From assembly GCA_963556195.1 (NCBI GenBank), contig OY744532.1, positions 104,757,083 to 104,821,082 of the forward strand: 64,000 nucleotides of DNA, read 5' to 3'. The notes under the pieces were generated by a model that saw nothing but the letters and a program-made list of their open reading frames with translations, was not told the DNA's origin and did no database searches. The stretch is from Sepiola atlantica. Taxonomy: Eukaryota; Mollusca; Cephalopoda; Sepiida; Sepiolidae. Shown piece by piece: positions 1-10,451 of this stretch (positions are counted from its first letter, which is position 1; every line of letters begins with the position of its first letter). A program made the position numbers and the translations under genes.

Positions 1-235
1 AATGTGTATTCATATGTGTGAGGAGGTGTTATGAGGGAGACGATGGGGCAACAAGTAGAAATAATTTGAGAACAACCGGTCTCGAACTTGTGGGGGTCGG
101 GACTTTATTAAAGCATAAGAATTAGTCTTCAATATTGCATTATATTTCAAGTGTCCGTTATCCCTAGTGTGGTACAATTCTAGAAAACAGGTTGGGAACC
201 TATAACGATATATAATAATTATTATTATCATTATT
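1..235. other. AT-rich non-coding DNA
   Basis: No credible gene, RNA or repeat structure is visible. The only open frame is short and has no recognisable domain. Confidence 0.5.
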
Positions 236-261
236 TAGTAGTAGTAGTAGTAGTAGTAATT

Positions 262-328
<67 letters not shown>
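236..328. repeat. (TAG)n trinucleotide microsatellite
   Basis: About 90 bp of TAG repeats, interrupted once near 259-261 by AAT. It directly abuts a dispersed repeat that begins at 328, so it may be the tail or the insertion point of that repeat. Confidence 0.95.
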
Positions 329-534
329 GTTTTGTCTTACGGCATATCAACCCTTTTCGGGTTATTAAATGCCGAGTCAGGTCATTTTGGTAAAAGTGTT
401 TATGCTCCAAGTTCTTTATATCTTAAAATATGCATTCATGGTCTTTCGTTTGGTTGGTTTTGTTTTACGGCATATTAACCTTTTTCGGTTTATTTAATGC
501 CGAATCAGGGAATTTTGGTAAAAGTGTTTATGCT
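328..534 (+). repeat. Two copies of a dispersed repeat (TTTACGGCATAT family)
   Basis: Two related segments of about 79 bp (328-406 and 456-534) share the motif TTACGGCATAT, then a TTAATGCCGA block, and end in TAAAAGTGTTTATGCT. A third copy lies inverted at 8999-9067 inside a short insertion in satellite DNA. Three copies in this window indicate a mobile repeat, perhaps a SINE or MITE. The class cannot be assigned from sequence alone. Confidence 0.7.
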
Positions 535-1998
535 TCCACCTTTTTATATCTACAAATATTAACTTAAGGAATAAGCACCAAGCGGCTGCCTATAAGTATG
601 AATAATACATAGCGCACATAATCGAAACCAATCTGGAGCAACAATACGTGCAGAAACATCCAGAATTTCCTTAGGCGTGTGTGTGACCTGTTTATAACAA
701 TGGGAAGGTCACAAGAGCAGAACACGCCAGAATGCGATTCAGTTTCCCTCGTATTGTACAACTGGTCTTTCGACTGAAGACACCCGGTAAAACATATAAC
801 CAACTAATTTGCTGCGAAAATCTGTGTTGTAAGGTTTTCGGCACCTAAACGGAGACGAAGGACCTCACTAAGCATTCGTTGCAGAAATCGCATTTCTTCT
901 TAATTTTAAAAGAATCGCGTTTGATATACGTTAAAGCAAACCAACAAAGCAACAGATTTAGTATAAAATCTTTTGGAGTATAGAAAACATAATTAATCGG
1001 ATCGAAATACAAACATTTAAACAGACTAAGCATACAGAACAGTAATAAAAGTATGATTTAAAACCTCTCCGAATGAGTCGACATCTCAAGAGCTCTTCAT
1101 GTCAAATCTGGTTCCACAATGACCAAAAGATTTATAGCCTATATGTGGTTCTTTATATTAACACTAGTTATGTAGTAGTAACGATTTGATTCTTTTATAA
1201 CAGAACCGGCATTTCTAGGATATTTCATATCAAATTTCTTTCAATTCTTACTTGTAGTTTTGGGGCACTTAAGTGACCATGTTGAAAACAGGTCAATTAA
1301 AATAGAGAGTTTTCCACCTGTACTTTACTTTTGTTGGTCAAATGATTTACGGACACCCAAGAAGTGAGATTATAGAGAATCCACCATCTTGATCTTGTCT
1401 CGAGATTATCGACTGCGCATGTCTGTTCTGATTAAATCCAAACGATGGCCCTCGCATCATGAACGGAATGGCTACATGTGATCAGATGAATATTTACTTG
1501 AACAGTGTGCTATTGGGAAGGAGAGCAGGAGGCTGATCAAGTAATTCTGATAAAATCGCCAGTTCGAGAAGAGATGATGATTTATTTCTGCTAGAGATGA
1601 TGATTTTTTTTCTGCTAGAGTTGCGATGTATAGCGTTATTAGCAAATGTTAATTTGCATATAGATTTCGTTAAGCATTGATGACAAATGTAATTGGAGTG
1701 CGTGATTAGAACAATAGATGCTGACACGGAGATTATGGAATCGGTTATGGATTATATCGGACCGAATGATGTCATTTACGCTCCAATGTCATCAGTAATA
1801 TATAGCCATGCCATTTTCACGCGATTTTCTTTAAGTAACAACACGTATTCAATTAAAGGTATACAGTAGATCGTTTTCAATTGACATTTTGTATCAACAG
1901 ACGAAAGCGATGATTTGCCATAAAAGACAAATCAAATCAAATAAATTGTAATTAAAAATCTATTACAAAAGTGAAAAATAGAAAAGAACGTAAAACCA

Positions 1999-2000
<2 letters not shown>
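535..2000. other. Non-coding DNA, no gene recognised
   Basis: AT-rich, apparently single-copy sequence. Open frames on the minus strand (for example 564-803 and 1494-1727) are under 80 codons and have no family motif. I saw no tRNA, rRNA or snRNA signature. The stretch around 600-760 could be an old dispersed repeat, but there is no second copy in the window to prove it. Confidence 0.5.

Positions 2001-2064
<64 letters not shown>
2001..2064. repeat. (TA)n microsatellite
   Basis: An uninterrupted TA dinucleotide tract of about 64 bp. Confidence 0.97.
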
Positions 2065-2067
<3 letters not shown>

Positions 2068-2157
2068 AATATGGGTGAACTAAACCTAATTTAATCTAGG
2101 AATCTAAAAAATTGCAACAGTGTTTATAAAGTTTCACAGTTTTTTTTCATGTTTTTT

Positions 2158-2161
<4 letters not shown>

Positions 2162-2244
<83 letters not shown>

Positions 2245-2245
2245 T
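2162..2245. repeat. (TA)n microsatellite
   Basis: About 84 bp of TA repeat with one ATGTA interruption near 2225, preceded by short T-runs. Confidence 0.97.
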
Positions 2246-2753
2246 GGGGTAAGGTACACGATAAGTCATGAAAATTAAATGCCGTGGTAGACAAAAATGC
2301 GTGAAAAAGAGACACACGGAAAACAGGTTAAAATGCAGGAGAAAAACAAAAACAAGAGATTTGACCGGTTTCGTTCGTATTAAAGAACGTCTTCAGAATA
2401 ATATAAATATATAATTATATATAAATAAATATTAGTTTCAAATTAAGCCATATACACATGTGTTACATGCCACCCTGAAATCATCAGTATGGGAGGAGAC
2501 AATCCCTACCGGTCACACGATTAGAAGCTCAATACGAAATCATTTGACTCAGTAGTCAGAGTGTGTAATGTTGTGGCCACCACGCATTGCCGTAGGAATG
2601 GGAGAGTAACTTAACGTCAAAATGCGAAAATCAGCAGGTATATAAGCAGACTGTAACGAGAACTCACTTATAAAATAGATCATTCAGTGAAGACCGGGGT
2701 TGTTCCATTAAAAACAAGCTCGATGATACTCGATTACAGAGTACAGAGCATTT
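2246..2753. other. Non-coding DNA, possible old transposon scrap
   Basis: No coding potential is visible. Around 2360-2397 is a segment with short self-complementarity (ACGAAACCGG-type arm, then GAACGTCTTCAGAA). It looks like an end of a dispersed element, but no second copy occurs in this window. Confidence 0.4.
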
Positions 2754-2955
2754 ATATGTGGTTTTATGAAGGCTTACCAAAGCATTCCTTTAAGGACACC
2801 AATGATCACCATTAAAGATATTTTTCTTACAAATATTATTTATTAAAATTAATAAAATTCATTTAATTTGAATAAATAATATTTGTAAGAAAAAATATAT
2901 TTAATGGTGATCATTAGTGTCCTGAAAGGAATGCTTTGGTTAGCCTTCATAAAAT

Positions 2956-2966
<11 letters not shown>
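2754..2966. repeat. Foldback palindrome (long hairpin, MITE-like)
   Basis: Two arms of roughly 90 bp, 2754-2844 and 2871-2966, are reverse complements with only a handful of mismatches or gaps. A 26-bp AT-rich loop (2845-2870) separates them. Matching landmarks are TTTTATGAAGGCT, ACCAAAGCATTCCTTT, AATGATCACCATTAAA and CTTACAAATATTATTTATT on the left, each found as its complement on the right. The structure resembles a foldback or MITE element. It contains no coding sequence. The right end runs into a (TA)n tract, so the target duplication is not resolvable. Confidence 0.85.

Positions 2967-3044
<78 letters not shown>
2963..3044. repeat. (TA)n followed by (GATA)n microsatellite
   Basis: A TA tract to about 3006 passes directly into about ten GATA tetranucleotides ending at 3044. 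Confidence 0.97.
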
Positions 3045-3623
3045 CATTTTTCTTGGATAGCTGTTTGGTTAAAGAGAAGTGACAGTTCTTGTTCTTAATT
3101 TTTATCCAGTTTTTCGTGTTGGCGGACCACCGACTAAATTTCTGCTCGAGTGTGAACAAGAAATGTGTATATATGCAAACGATAGCGACTTTTACAGGCA
3201 CTTGGTGAGTTTCAAAATAAAATTGGTGAATTTCTTGTGAAGGTCGATTGAAAGTGGTTTAAACGCATTTTTATAGAACTTCTCTCACCCACGTATCGAG
3301 GTTAGTTGATGGTTGGTTTGTTTGCTCGAATGCGTAAGGCTTCGGTGACAGGGGGGCGCAGGTTGCAGTTTGAGATACCGAAGATTGCGGCGTGCGTTTT
3401 TTATTAATATGTTTCTAAACTTTTTTTAGGGATTTTGTGTGCTATTAGATGTTTGTAAATGTAGCTGTGTGGGAGGAAAAGTGACATGTTAGACGAAGAG
3501 AGATACTTTTTCAGGTTATGCCAATATATGTATTATTAGTAAGGACACGTTCAGCCATTGGCCCGCTCGCAAGAAAAACTGGATAAAAAAAGCAAACAAG
3601 AAATGTTACTTCTTTTCAACTAA
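3045..3623. other. Non-coding DNA, nothing recognised
   Basis: Mixed-composition sequence without a convincing reading frame, RNA fold or internal repeat. Confidence 0.5.

Positions 3624-3708
<85 letters not shown>
3624..3708. repeat. (CA)n-(TA)n compound microsatellite
   Basis: A CA tract of about 20 bp continues into a TA tract of about 64 bp. Confidence 0.97.
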
Positions 3709-3709
<1 letters not shown>

Positions 3710-3932
3710 TAGTACAATAGCCATAATAAATATAGCATTTGTTATTATTATTAATTATGAAGTACATTTAATACGGTACTAACATATTACACGTATTCAA
3801 TATTTTTTTAAATGAAGTAATAAATAATAGTAATAAAGAAATAAATAAAAGAAAATATGAATAAATAAATAAACAAAAGTAACAAATACACAAATAAAAA
3901 AAATAGACTCAACAACAAAGGTCTTTTGTTTA

Positions 3933-3975
3933 ACTCTCTCTCTCTCTCTCTCTATCCTTCTCTCTCTCTCTCTCC
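3933..3975. repeat. (TC)n microsatellite
   Basis: A TC dinucleotide tract with one short interruption (ATCCT) in the middle. The surrounding 3709-4200 is AT-rich and holds no recognisable gene. Confidence 0.95.
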
Positions 3976-4203
3976 TCGTACCAAAAAAATCTACAAGAAA
4001 AGTATTAAAAAAAAATTACTCAGGTCTTCTTAACAATAAAACCTACTTCGGATAACGAACACTCGGAAACATACTATACCAGCTACCACCGGAGACCAGA
4101 AATCTTGCTCGGCGCATCGAGAATATAACTAAAACAATCAATAAACGCGAAAATTCCGTGGCATTCAACAACGCCTGTTTAAATAATGACTTTCTGCCTA
4201 AAT

Positions 4204-4220
4204 ACACACACACACACGCA

Positions 4221-4276
<56 letters not shown>
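4204..4276. repeat. (CA)n-(TA)n compound microsatellite
   Basis: A short CA tract, a CGCAAACA interruption, then about 50 bp of TA. Confidence 0.97.
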
Positions 4277-4278
<2 letters not shown>

Positions 4279-6535
4279 GTACTCACTACATACAACTGTT
4301 TTGTCGTATTACGACTCTTCAGAGTGACTAGACTTAGCAAGGGTATCCATGCCAAGGTTCGAAATCTGAACACTAGTTCACTTCCAACTGTGATCAGCAG
4401 TGATGTGTATCTTACCACATACAATGGCAGAAAATTATAGCTCTTGATGTCATTCTTTTCTTTACATATTTACGTTTATTTTAACTACGTTCTCACAGAA
4501 GACCCTTAGCCTTATAAGATGTTAACAGCAAGTACTCCTTTTCAACGTAACAGAAAATAACTCTCTTTCGTTCTTTATGTGCGTAACGGTAGGTAAAACT
4601 TCGCAAGGCCTTTCAGTCTGTGGAACACATTACCACAAAACTGCTTCCCTATAAATTACAACATAGTATGTAATATCATTATGCAAGACGCGGATTTTGA
4701 ACCTGGGTCGTCTGCAGACTGATTTGAGGTCAACATATAATGCAAAAATAATTATTTAGGAAATAAATCAACAAAGCAAAAACATTCCGTGTCCATGACG
4801 TCAGTAAGTCGACAAGAACGATCAACAAAAAAATGATATTGTCCGAGGAATTTGTGGTCGGGAATCGGGTCACAGCCGTTTACTACCGGGCTAGAATCGG
4901 ATGACGTAAACGAAAGCTTATTTAACATGTTGACTTTTGTAACCGAGAATGACTGACTGGTGAGGAAAAAGGGAAAGTCGGTGTGCCACATCCATGAAGG
5001 TCCGAGATAGTTTGTCTATTTGTAAATTCATTTAGCTAAGAAATAAAACGTATTATTTTTCACCCAAAGAAAAAAAAACTGTTTTGCTCATTTTATATCA
5101 AGAAAAGCAACTCTTGCGCTTACGGGAGCCAGATAAATAAATTGAGTTGTCTCCCCATAGATTCAGTCAATGTATGTACAATTCGTTTGCTTTTTTGTTT
5201 TAATCAAAGGGGACTAACTCTAAGATCACCTTTTTTAAAAATTGTTGACCATTGAAAATGATTCCGACTCTGACAAAATATTTTCTAGAAGGAAATAAAT
5301 TTAATTACATTTTATTCTTAACAACATGATGTAAAAACTGACGAACCACAATCAAATATTGATTTTTTTATAGGAAGAAAAGTTTTATTCAGATGATAAC
5401 GTTACAAGTCGTATTCAAATCCAATGTCAATGAATACGTTTCATAAATACTCAAACTTAGTTCACTTCATGAAACTTTTTCCATCCTCTCATCGGATTCC
5501 TCTATCCTTTAACAGACAATCATTCTATCTGATTTGTGGAGAGGCTTTTAGTCTTGAAAATTGGTGATTCGGTAGTAAAAACGAAGACTATTACTTTACA
5601 CTTAATATAAACTGTTATCCCTGTTACCAGAATTTTCAAGCTTTAAATAGGAAACATGTTTATATAGAAAATACAGTCATCAAAAGACAGCAGTTTGGTC
5701 GTATTATGACTATTCAGTATAGTTGAACGATAGTAAAACTATCTTGTAATTTCAATAAAATCAAATATTTTCTGATATACAAGCACGGGGGAAGCCTTCC
5801 AGTAACAACCAGTAAACCAAAACCCTTTAATAAAAATAATTTCATAAAATACATTTTAGAATATATTGAATTTACATATATTGAAATGTATTGAGGTGTT
5901 AGCGCATATGGAGAGGTGTTGCCTAGCGCATTTTTCTTACTTTCACAATCTAGTGGAGATGGTTGTTTTCCTTTCCATTCAGCCCATTTCTCACAGAGAG
6001 ACGTTGCTAGAGTGTCTATACTCTATCGATATTGTTATCGTAGGTGCTCAACTGAGCTCAAATCTCTGGTTCCCTCTGTAAAACATTCACAGCAAAAACT
6101 CGTCTATATTCCACCACCGCAAAATATTTTGCTTTCTTTGTGCACTTAAAACAAAATGGAATTTCCATGAAGAGAGCGTTGCCAAGAACCACAAATACAC
6201 CTGGAGCCGCCCTCTTAAGTATTCAAATTCTGAACATCCTCCCATAGTATCGTTAATGATCCAGCTGATAAGCGCATTAAGTGGACTTTGGCATTAGTAA
6301 GTGGGGAGTCATTAGTATGAAACTGAAATGTAAGAGGCAAAATGGCTGCAACTCAGTAGAAACTGTGACACTCTAAATACCAATATGATTTTGTCTGCTC
6401 GACATTTGCCCAAGCTCCCGGTTGGAGATCATTGAGATTATTGACTCTCTTACCCAAAGAATTCCGGGGAATACTTCACCCAAATAATTAATAGTATGCC
6501 TCATACAAAACATGATCCTTGATGTATTTCATTAT
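4277..6535. other. Non-coding DNA with traces of dispersed repeats
   Basis: No gene recognised. Two segments resemble each other: about 4295-4325 and about 5695-5720 share TCGTATTAYGACTMTTCAG, so they are probably old copies of one dispersed repeat. After the first copy, TAGCAAGGGTA and GGTTCGAAATC lie about 20 bp apart. They loosely resemble tRNA-type A and B boxes, a hint of a tRNA-derived SINE that I cannot confirm. The remaining open frames (for example 4752-4991, 5866-6081) are short and featureless. Confidence 0.4.
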
Positions 6536-6637
6536 AATATAGTATTACCAAATGTAAAGTTATTTTCGCATATAGTTTCACTTTATATAGTATTACTAAA
6601 ACAGTTATTTTCGCATATAGTTCCTTCTTATATAGTA
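6536..6637 (+). repeat. 45-bp tandem repeat, about two copies
   Basis: Units contain GTTATTTTCGCATATAGTT and recur 45 bp apart. The same unit repeats about three times at 55327-55472. In both places it directly precedes the module beginning CTAGCGGGGCTACC. Confidence 0.85.
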
Positions 6638-6952
6638 CTAGCGGGGCTACCCGGCGTTGCTCGGGGTCATAAAAACATAATTGAAGAAAAATCGCGTGTG
6701 TAACATCTTTATATTAAAACTTCTATTTCTCTCCCTCTCTCTCTATAGCTGTTTCTTTATCTTTCTACTTTTATCTACCCTGGTCGCTACTTTTAAATTT
6801 TGCCTTTTGCGAAAGCTGTTTCTTCCCCACCATTTCATCCTACGTTTCACAGGGCAATAGTATGACTTATTTCTATAAAAAGTACCACCACTGTCTGCGC
6901 CTTCTATATAGGTACTTATAACCGCCCCGGTGTTCATACTATATATTTTGAA
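6638..6952 (+). repeat. Dispersed module beginning CTAGCGGGGCTACCC, copy 1
   Basis: This module of about 310 bp occurs five times in the window (6638, 19012, 26745, 51797 truncated, 55473). Landmarks in order are CCCGGCGTTGCTCGG, a GTCATAAAAACATA tail, ATCGCGTGTGTAACATC, a pyrimidine-rich part, CAGGGCAATAGTATGAC and CTATATAGGTACTTAT. It is non-coding and looks like the conserved end of a transposable element. Here it runs straight into the 30-bp satellite instead of the 35-bp minisatellite that follows the other copies. Confidence 0.85.
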
Positions 6953-7922
6953 TCCCCTCATGATATCCTTCATCATTTTAACTCCCCTCGTTGTATTCAT
7001 CATTTTCAGTCTCCTCATACTATTAATCTTTTCAATCTCCTCATAATATTCTTCATCATTTTCAATCTCCTCATACTATTAATCATTTTCAATCCCCTCA
7101 TAATATTCTCCATCATTTTCAATCCTCTCGTAATATTCCTCATCATTTTCAATCCGCTCATGATATTCTTAATAATTTTCAATCATCTCATGATATTCTT
7201 CATTTTTTCAATCCTCTCATGATATTCTTCATTATTTTCAATCCCCTCATGATATTCTTCATCATTTTCAATCCCCTCATGATATTCCTCATCATTTTCA
7301 ATCCTCTCATGGTATATTTCATCATTTTCGATCCCCTCATGATATTCTTCTCATTTTCAATCCCCTCATGATATTATTCATCATTTTCAATCCTCTCATG
7401 GTATTCTTCATCATTTCCAATCCTGTCAGTCTATTCTTCATAATGTTCAATCCTCTCATGACATTCTTCATAATTTTCAATCCTCTCATGATATTCTTCA
7501 TCATTTTCAATCCCCTCATGATATTATTCATCATTTTAAATCCCCTCATGGTATTCTTCATCATTTCCAATCCTGTCAGTCTATTCTTCCTCATTTTCAA
7601 TCCTCTCATGAAATTCTTCATCATATTCAATCCTCTCATGACATTCTTCATCATTTTCAATTCCCTTATGATAGTCTTCATCATTTTCAATCCCCTCATG
7701 ATAGTCTTCATCATTTTCAATCCCCTCATTATAGTCTTCATCATTTTCAATCCCCTCATGATAGTCTTCATCATTTTCAATCCTCTCATGATAGTCTTCA
7801 TCATTTTCAATCCCCTCATGATAGTCTTCATCATTTTCAATCCTCTCATGATAGTATTCATCATTTTCAATCCTCTCATGATAGTCTTCATCATTTTCAA
7901 TCCCCTCATGATAGTCTTTATC
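6953..7922 (+). repeat. 30-bp satellite array (block 1)
   Basis: About 32 tandem monomers of 30 bp, core TTCAATCCYCTCATGATAKT followed by CTTCATCATT. Variation is mostly C/T in the CCYCTC part and ATT versus AGT after CATGAT. Because 30 is divisible by three and monomers lack stop codons, both strands read as ten-residue peptide repeats (MIVFIIFNPL on plus, MRGLKMMKTI on minus). I treat these frames as by-products. The same array, with the same junction to the 179-bp satellite, occurs at 58686-60530. Confidence 0.95.
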
Positions 7923-9900
7923 ATAGCTCTATCTAGGATATTGAGCACTTTTCTCTCGGACAACGCCGAGTACTTTGAAAATCAAGGAGGCCTCATGAGC
8001 ACTACTAAAATCACTTAGGTATCATCTCTCCTTCTGATCTGCAAAATAGTCCAAAGGGGAACAAAGATGGCGTTAAAATATTTTCCAAACCTATCACTAC
8101 AGTAGCTCTATCTGGGACATTGAGCACTTTTCTCCCTGACAACGCCGAGTACTTTAATAATAAAGGAGGCCTCCTGAGGACTACTGAAATCACTTAAGTG
8201 TTCTCTCTCCTACTGATCTGCGAAATAGTCCAAAGGGGAACGAATATGGCGTTAAAATATTATCCAAACCTATCACTACAGTAGCTCTATATAGGACATT
8301 GAGCACTTTTTTTCCCGGACAACGCCGAGTACTTTGAAAATCACAGAGGCATCCTGGGGACTACTGAAATATCTTAGGTATCCTCCCTCCTTTTCATCTG
8401 CAAAATTGTCCAAAGGGGAACGAAGATGGCGTTAAAATATTTTCCAAACCTATCACTACAGTAGTTCTATCTAGGGCATTGAGCACTTTTCTCCCGGACA
8501 ACGCCGAGTACTTTGATAATCAAAGAGGCCTCCTGGGGACTACTGAAATCACTTAGGTATCCTCTCTCCTTCTGATCTGCGAAATAGTCCAAAGGGGAAC
8601 GAAGATGGCGTTAAAATATTTTCCAAACCTATCACTACAGTAGCTCTATCTAGGATATTGAGCACTTTTCTCCCGGACAACGCCGAGTACTTTGAAAATC
8701 GAGGAGGCTTCATGAGCACTCCTGAAATCCCTTAGGTATCCTCTCTCCTTCTGATCTGCGAAATAGTCCAAAGGTGAACGAAGATGGCGTTTAAATATTT
8801 TCCAAACCTATCCTGGTGATACCAGATCAGGCTGCCCTGTGGCTCCCTGAGACGAAATTCACCTACATTGACGTTTTTGTTTTTTTGTTTTTTTTGTAAA
8901 ACTTAATTATGTTCTACAAAACCAAAAACAAAAACAACAGCCCCTCTCCCTTTCTCCCTCCCCTTTTTTATTTTATTTTTAGAACTTGAAGCATAAATCT
9001 TTTACTATAATGACCAGATTCGGCATTAAATAACCCAAATAGGGTTGATATGCCGTAAAACAAAACTACCCTACCAAACCTATCACTACAGTAGCTCTAT
9101 CTAGGACATTGAGCACTTTTCTCCCGGACAACGCCGAGTACTTTGATAATCAAGGAGGCCTCCTGGGGACTACTGAAATCACTTAGGTATCCTCTCTCCT
9201 TCTGATCTGCGAAATAGTCCAAAGAGGAACGAAGATGGCGTTAAAATATTTTCCAAACCTATCACTACAGTAGCTCTATCTAGGATATTGAGCACTTTTC
9301 TCCCGGACAACGCCGAGTATTTCAAAATCAAAGAGGCCTCCTGAGCACTACTGAAATAACTCTTATCGATTCCCCATCCTTTTCAGCGTAGACGCTGTTA
9401 ACATATTATCCAAACCTATCACTACAGTAGCTCTATCTAGGATATTGAGCACTTTTTTCCCGGACAACGCCGAGTACTTTGAAAATCAAAGAGGCCTCCT
9501 GGGGACAACTGAAATCAGTTAGGTATCTACCCTCCTTTTCATCTGCAAAATTGTCCAAAGGGGAACGAAGATGGCGTTAAAATATTTTCTAAACCTATCA
9601 CTACAGTAGCTCTATCTAGGATATTGAGCACTTTTCTCCCGGACAACGCCGAGTACTTTGAAAATCAAGGAGGCTTTCTGAGCACTACTGAAATCACTTA
9701 GGTATCCTCCCTCCTTTTCATCTGCAAAATAGTCCAAAGGGGAACGAAGATGGCGTTAAAATATTTTCCAAACCTATCACTACAGTAGCTCTATCTAGGA
9801 TATTGAGCAGTTTTCTCCCAGACAACGCCGAGTATTTAAAAAATCAAGGAGGCTTCTTGAGCACTAATGAAATCACTCTAACCGATTCCCCCCCCCCCCG
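7923..9900 (+). repeat. 179-bp satellite array (block 1)
   Basis: Tandem units of 179-180 bp, with some 159-bp variants, each containing CTACAGTAGCTCTATCTAGG, GAGCACTTTTCTCCCGGACA, ACGCCGAGTACTTTGA and AAGATGGCGTTAAAATATT. The array is interrupted at 8813-9073 by an insertion. The final unit degenerates into a C-run near 9890 and joins the inverted U2-headed sequence. Confidence 0.95.
8813..9073 (-). mobile_element. Short insertion with 11-bp target-site duplication
   Basis: A 261-bp sequence unrelated to the satellite splits a 179-bp monomer. The 11-mer CCAAACCTATC flanks it on both sides (8802-8812 and 9074-9084), as expected for a target-site duplication. Its right part (8999-9067) is the reverse complement of the dispersed repeat at 328-406 and 456-534. 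It has T-rich and A-rich stretches but no coding frame. It is best described as a SINE-like or MITE-like non-autonomous element; the class is not determinable here. Confidence 0.85.
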
Positions 9901-9934
9901 CTTTTCATTTGCAAAACAGTCCAAAGAGAAACGT

Positions 9935-10131
9935 AGATGCTGTTATTCGGCATTCCTCGGTAGGGGCGCCTCAGGCGCAGTAAGCAATAAACTTACTCCT
10001 CCCCAAAGAAGGGAGGCAAAGCCTGGGAGTGTGGACCTCCTAGAACTGCACATGACAAACTCATAGACCGGCGGAATGAAGCCCCGATGGCCAAGACGAT
10101 TCCTGTACATGGGGTGCAGTATCCATCGGAA
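9935..10131 (-). repeat. U2-joined structured repeat (family B), copy 1
   Basis: Read on the minus strand, this follows the U2 5' stub and starts GATGGATACTGCACC. It then carries a fold with GCCGGTCTATG, the block GCAGTTCTAGGAGGTCCA, a hairpin-forming GGGGAGGAGTAAG and GCGCCTGAGGCGCCCCTACC. The same sequence forms the body of the 330-bp units at 10416-11735 and the 343-bp units at 48103-50836, and recurs at 24722-24914, 53656-53920 and 63122-63320. It is non-coding. It ends at the 179-bp satellite. Confidence 0.85.
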
Positions 10132-10168
10132 GATACTACACCTTGATCTTAGCCAAAAGAAGTGAATT
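10132..10168 (-). pseudogene. U2 snRNA 5' end, inverted (truncated)
   Basis: The minus strand reads a U2-like start (ATTCACTTC), then TTTTGGCTAAGATCAAGG and TGTAGTATCT. This matches the first 40 or so nucleotides of metazoan U2 snRNA, including the GUAGUA branch-site-pairing region. It lacks the CGGCC after the first ten bases and has lost two bases before the junction at nucleotide 45. Nothing of the rest of U2 follows, so it is a truncated copy. Confidence 0.8.
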
Positions 10169-10412
10169 AATGTAATTTTCGGTAAATAAAAAAATGGCGT
10201 CTAAAAGCTATGTTGAATTAGAGAAAAACGGTCTGGGGGAGTTTAAAATTATTTGTTCATATTCAAAACTCATGTAATAAGTTGTTAAATAGTATTATAC
10301 AATTTATTATTACTTGTTAATTTAATAATGTAATTTAAACAGTGTCTAGTGGATAGACCGCTGTTCAGGTGTAGATTGGTTATAAATACCTCAGTAAAAT
10401 TTTGAATTTCGG
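10169..10412. promoter_or_regulatory. Spacer between divergent U2 ends; candidate bidirectional snRNA promoter
   Basis: A 244-bp spacer separates the inverted and forward U2 5' ends and is conserved at three more sites (24956-25230, 53956-54226, 63356-63623). AGACCG lies about 55-60 bp upstream of the forward U2 start (10355-10360). It also occurs as its complement about 61 bp upstream of the inverted start (10229-10234), with surrounding similarity AGACCGNTNTTC. This is the usual place of an snRNA proximal sequence element. A TATAAATA lies at about 10381 on the forward side. Function is inferred from position and conservation only. Confidence 0.55.
10194..10277 (+). CDS. 27-codon open frame inside the U2 spacer (doubtful)
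   Basis: ATG at 10194 opens a 27-residue frame beginning MASKSYVELEKNGLGEFK and ending at TAA 10275-10277. The copy at 63382-63465 keeps the same frame with one residue changed (S for R). The copies near 24980 and 53970 are broken by an early stop or by loss of the ATG. I do not recognise the peptide. It may be a captured first exon, a chance frame in a conserved promoter, or a small peptide. Confidence 0.2.
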   Translation: MASKSYVELEKNGLGEFKIICSYSKLM

Positions 10413-10451
10413 ATTGGCCTTTTGGCTAGGATCAAAGTGTAGTATCTGTTC
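10413..10451 (+). pseudogene. U2 snRNA 5' end, forward (truncated)
   Basis: GGCCTTTTGGCTAGGATC and AAGTGTAGTATCTGTTC match U2 nucleotides about 11-45, with an A-to-G change and one extra A. The first ten bases are reduced compared with the copy at 63624. It passes at nucleotide 45 into the family B repeat (CGAGTGATACTGC), not into U2. Confidence 0.8.

Noticed and set aside
6953..7922. CRISPR-like 30-bp repeat
   Set aside because: Monomers are contiguous with no spacers; it is a satellite.
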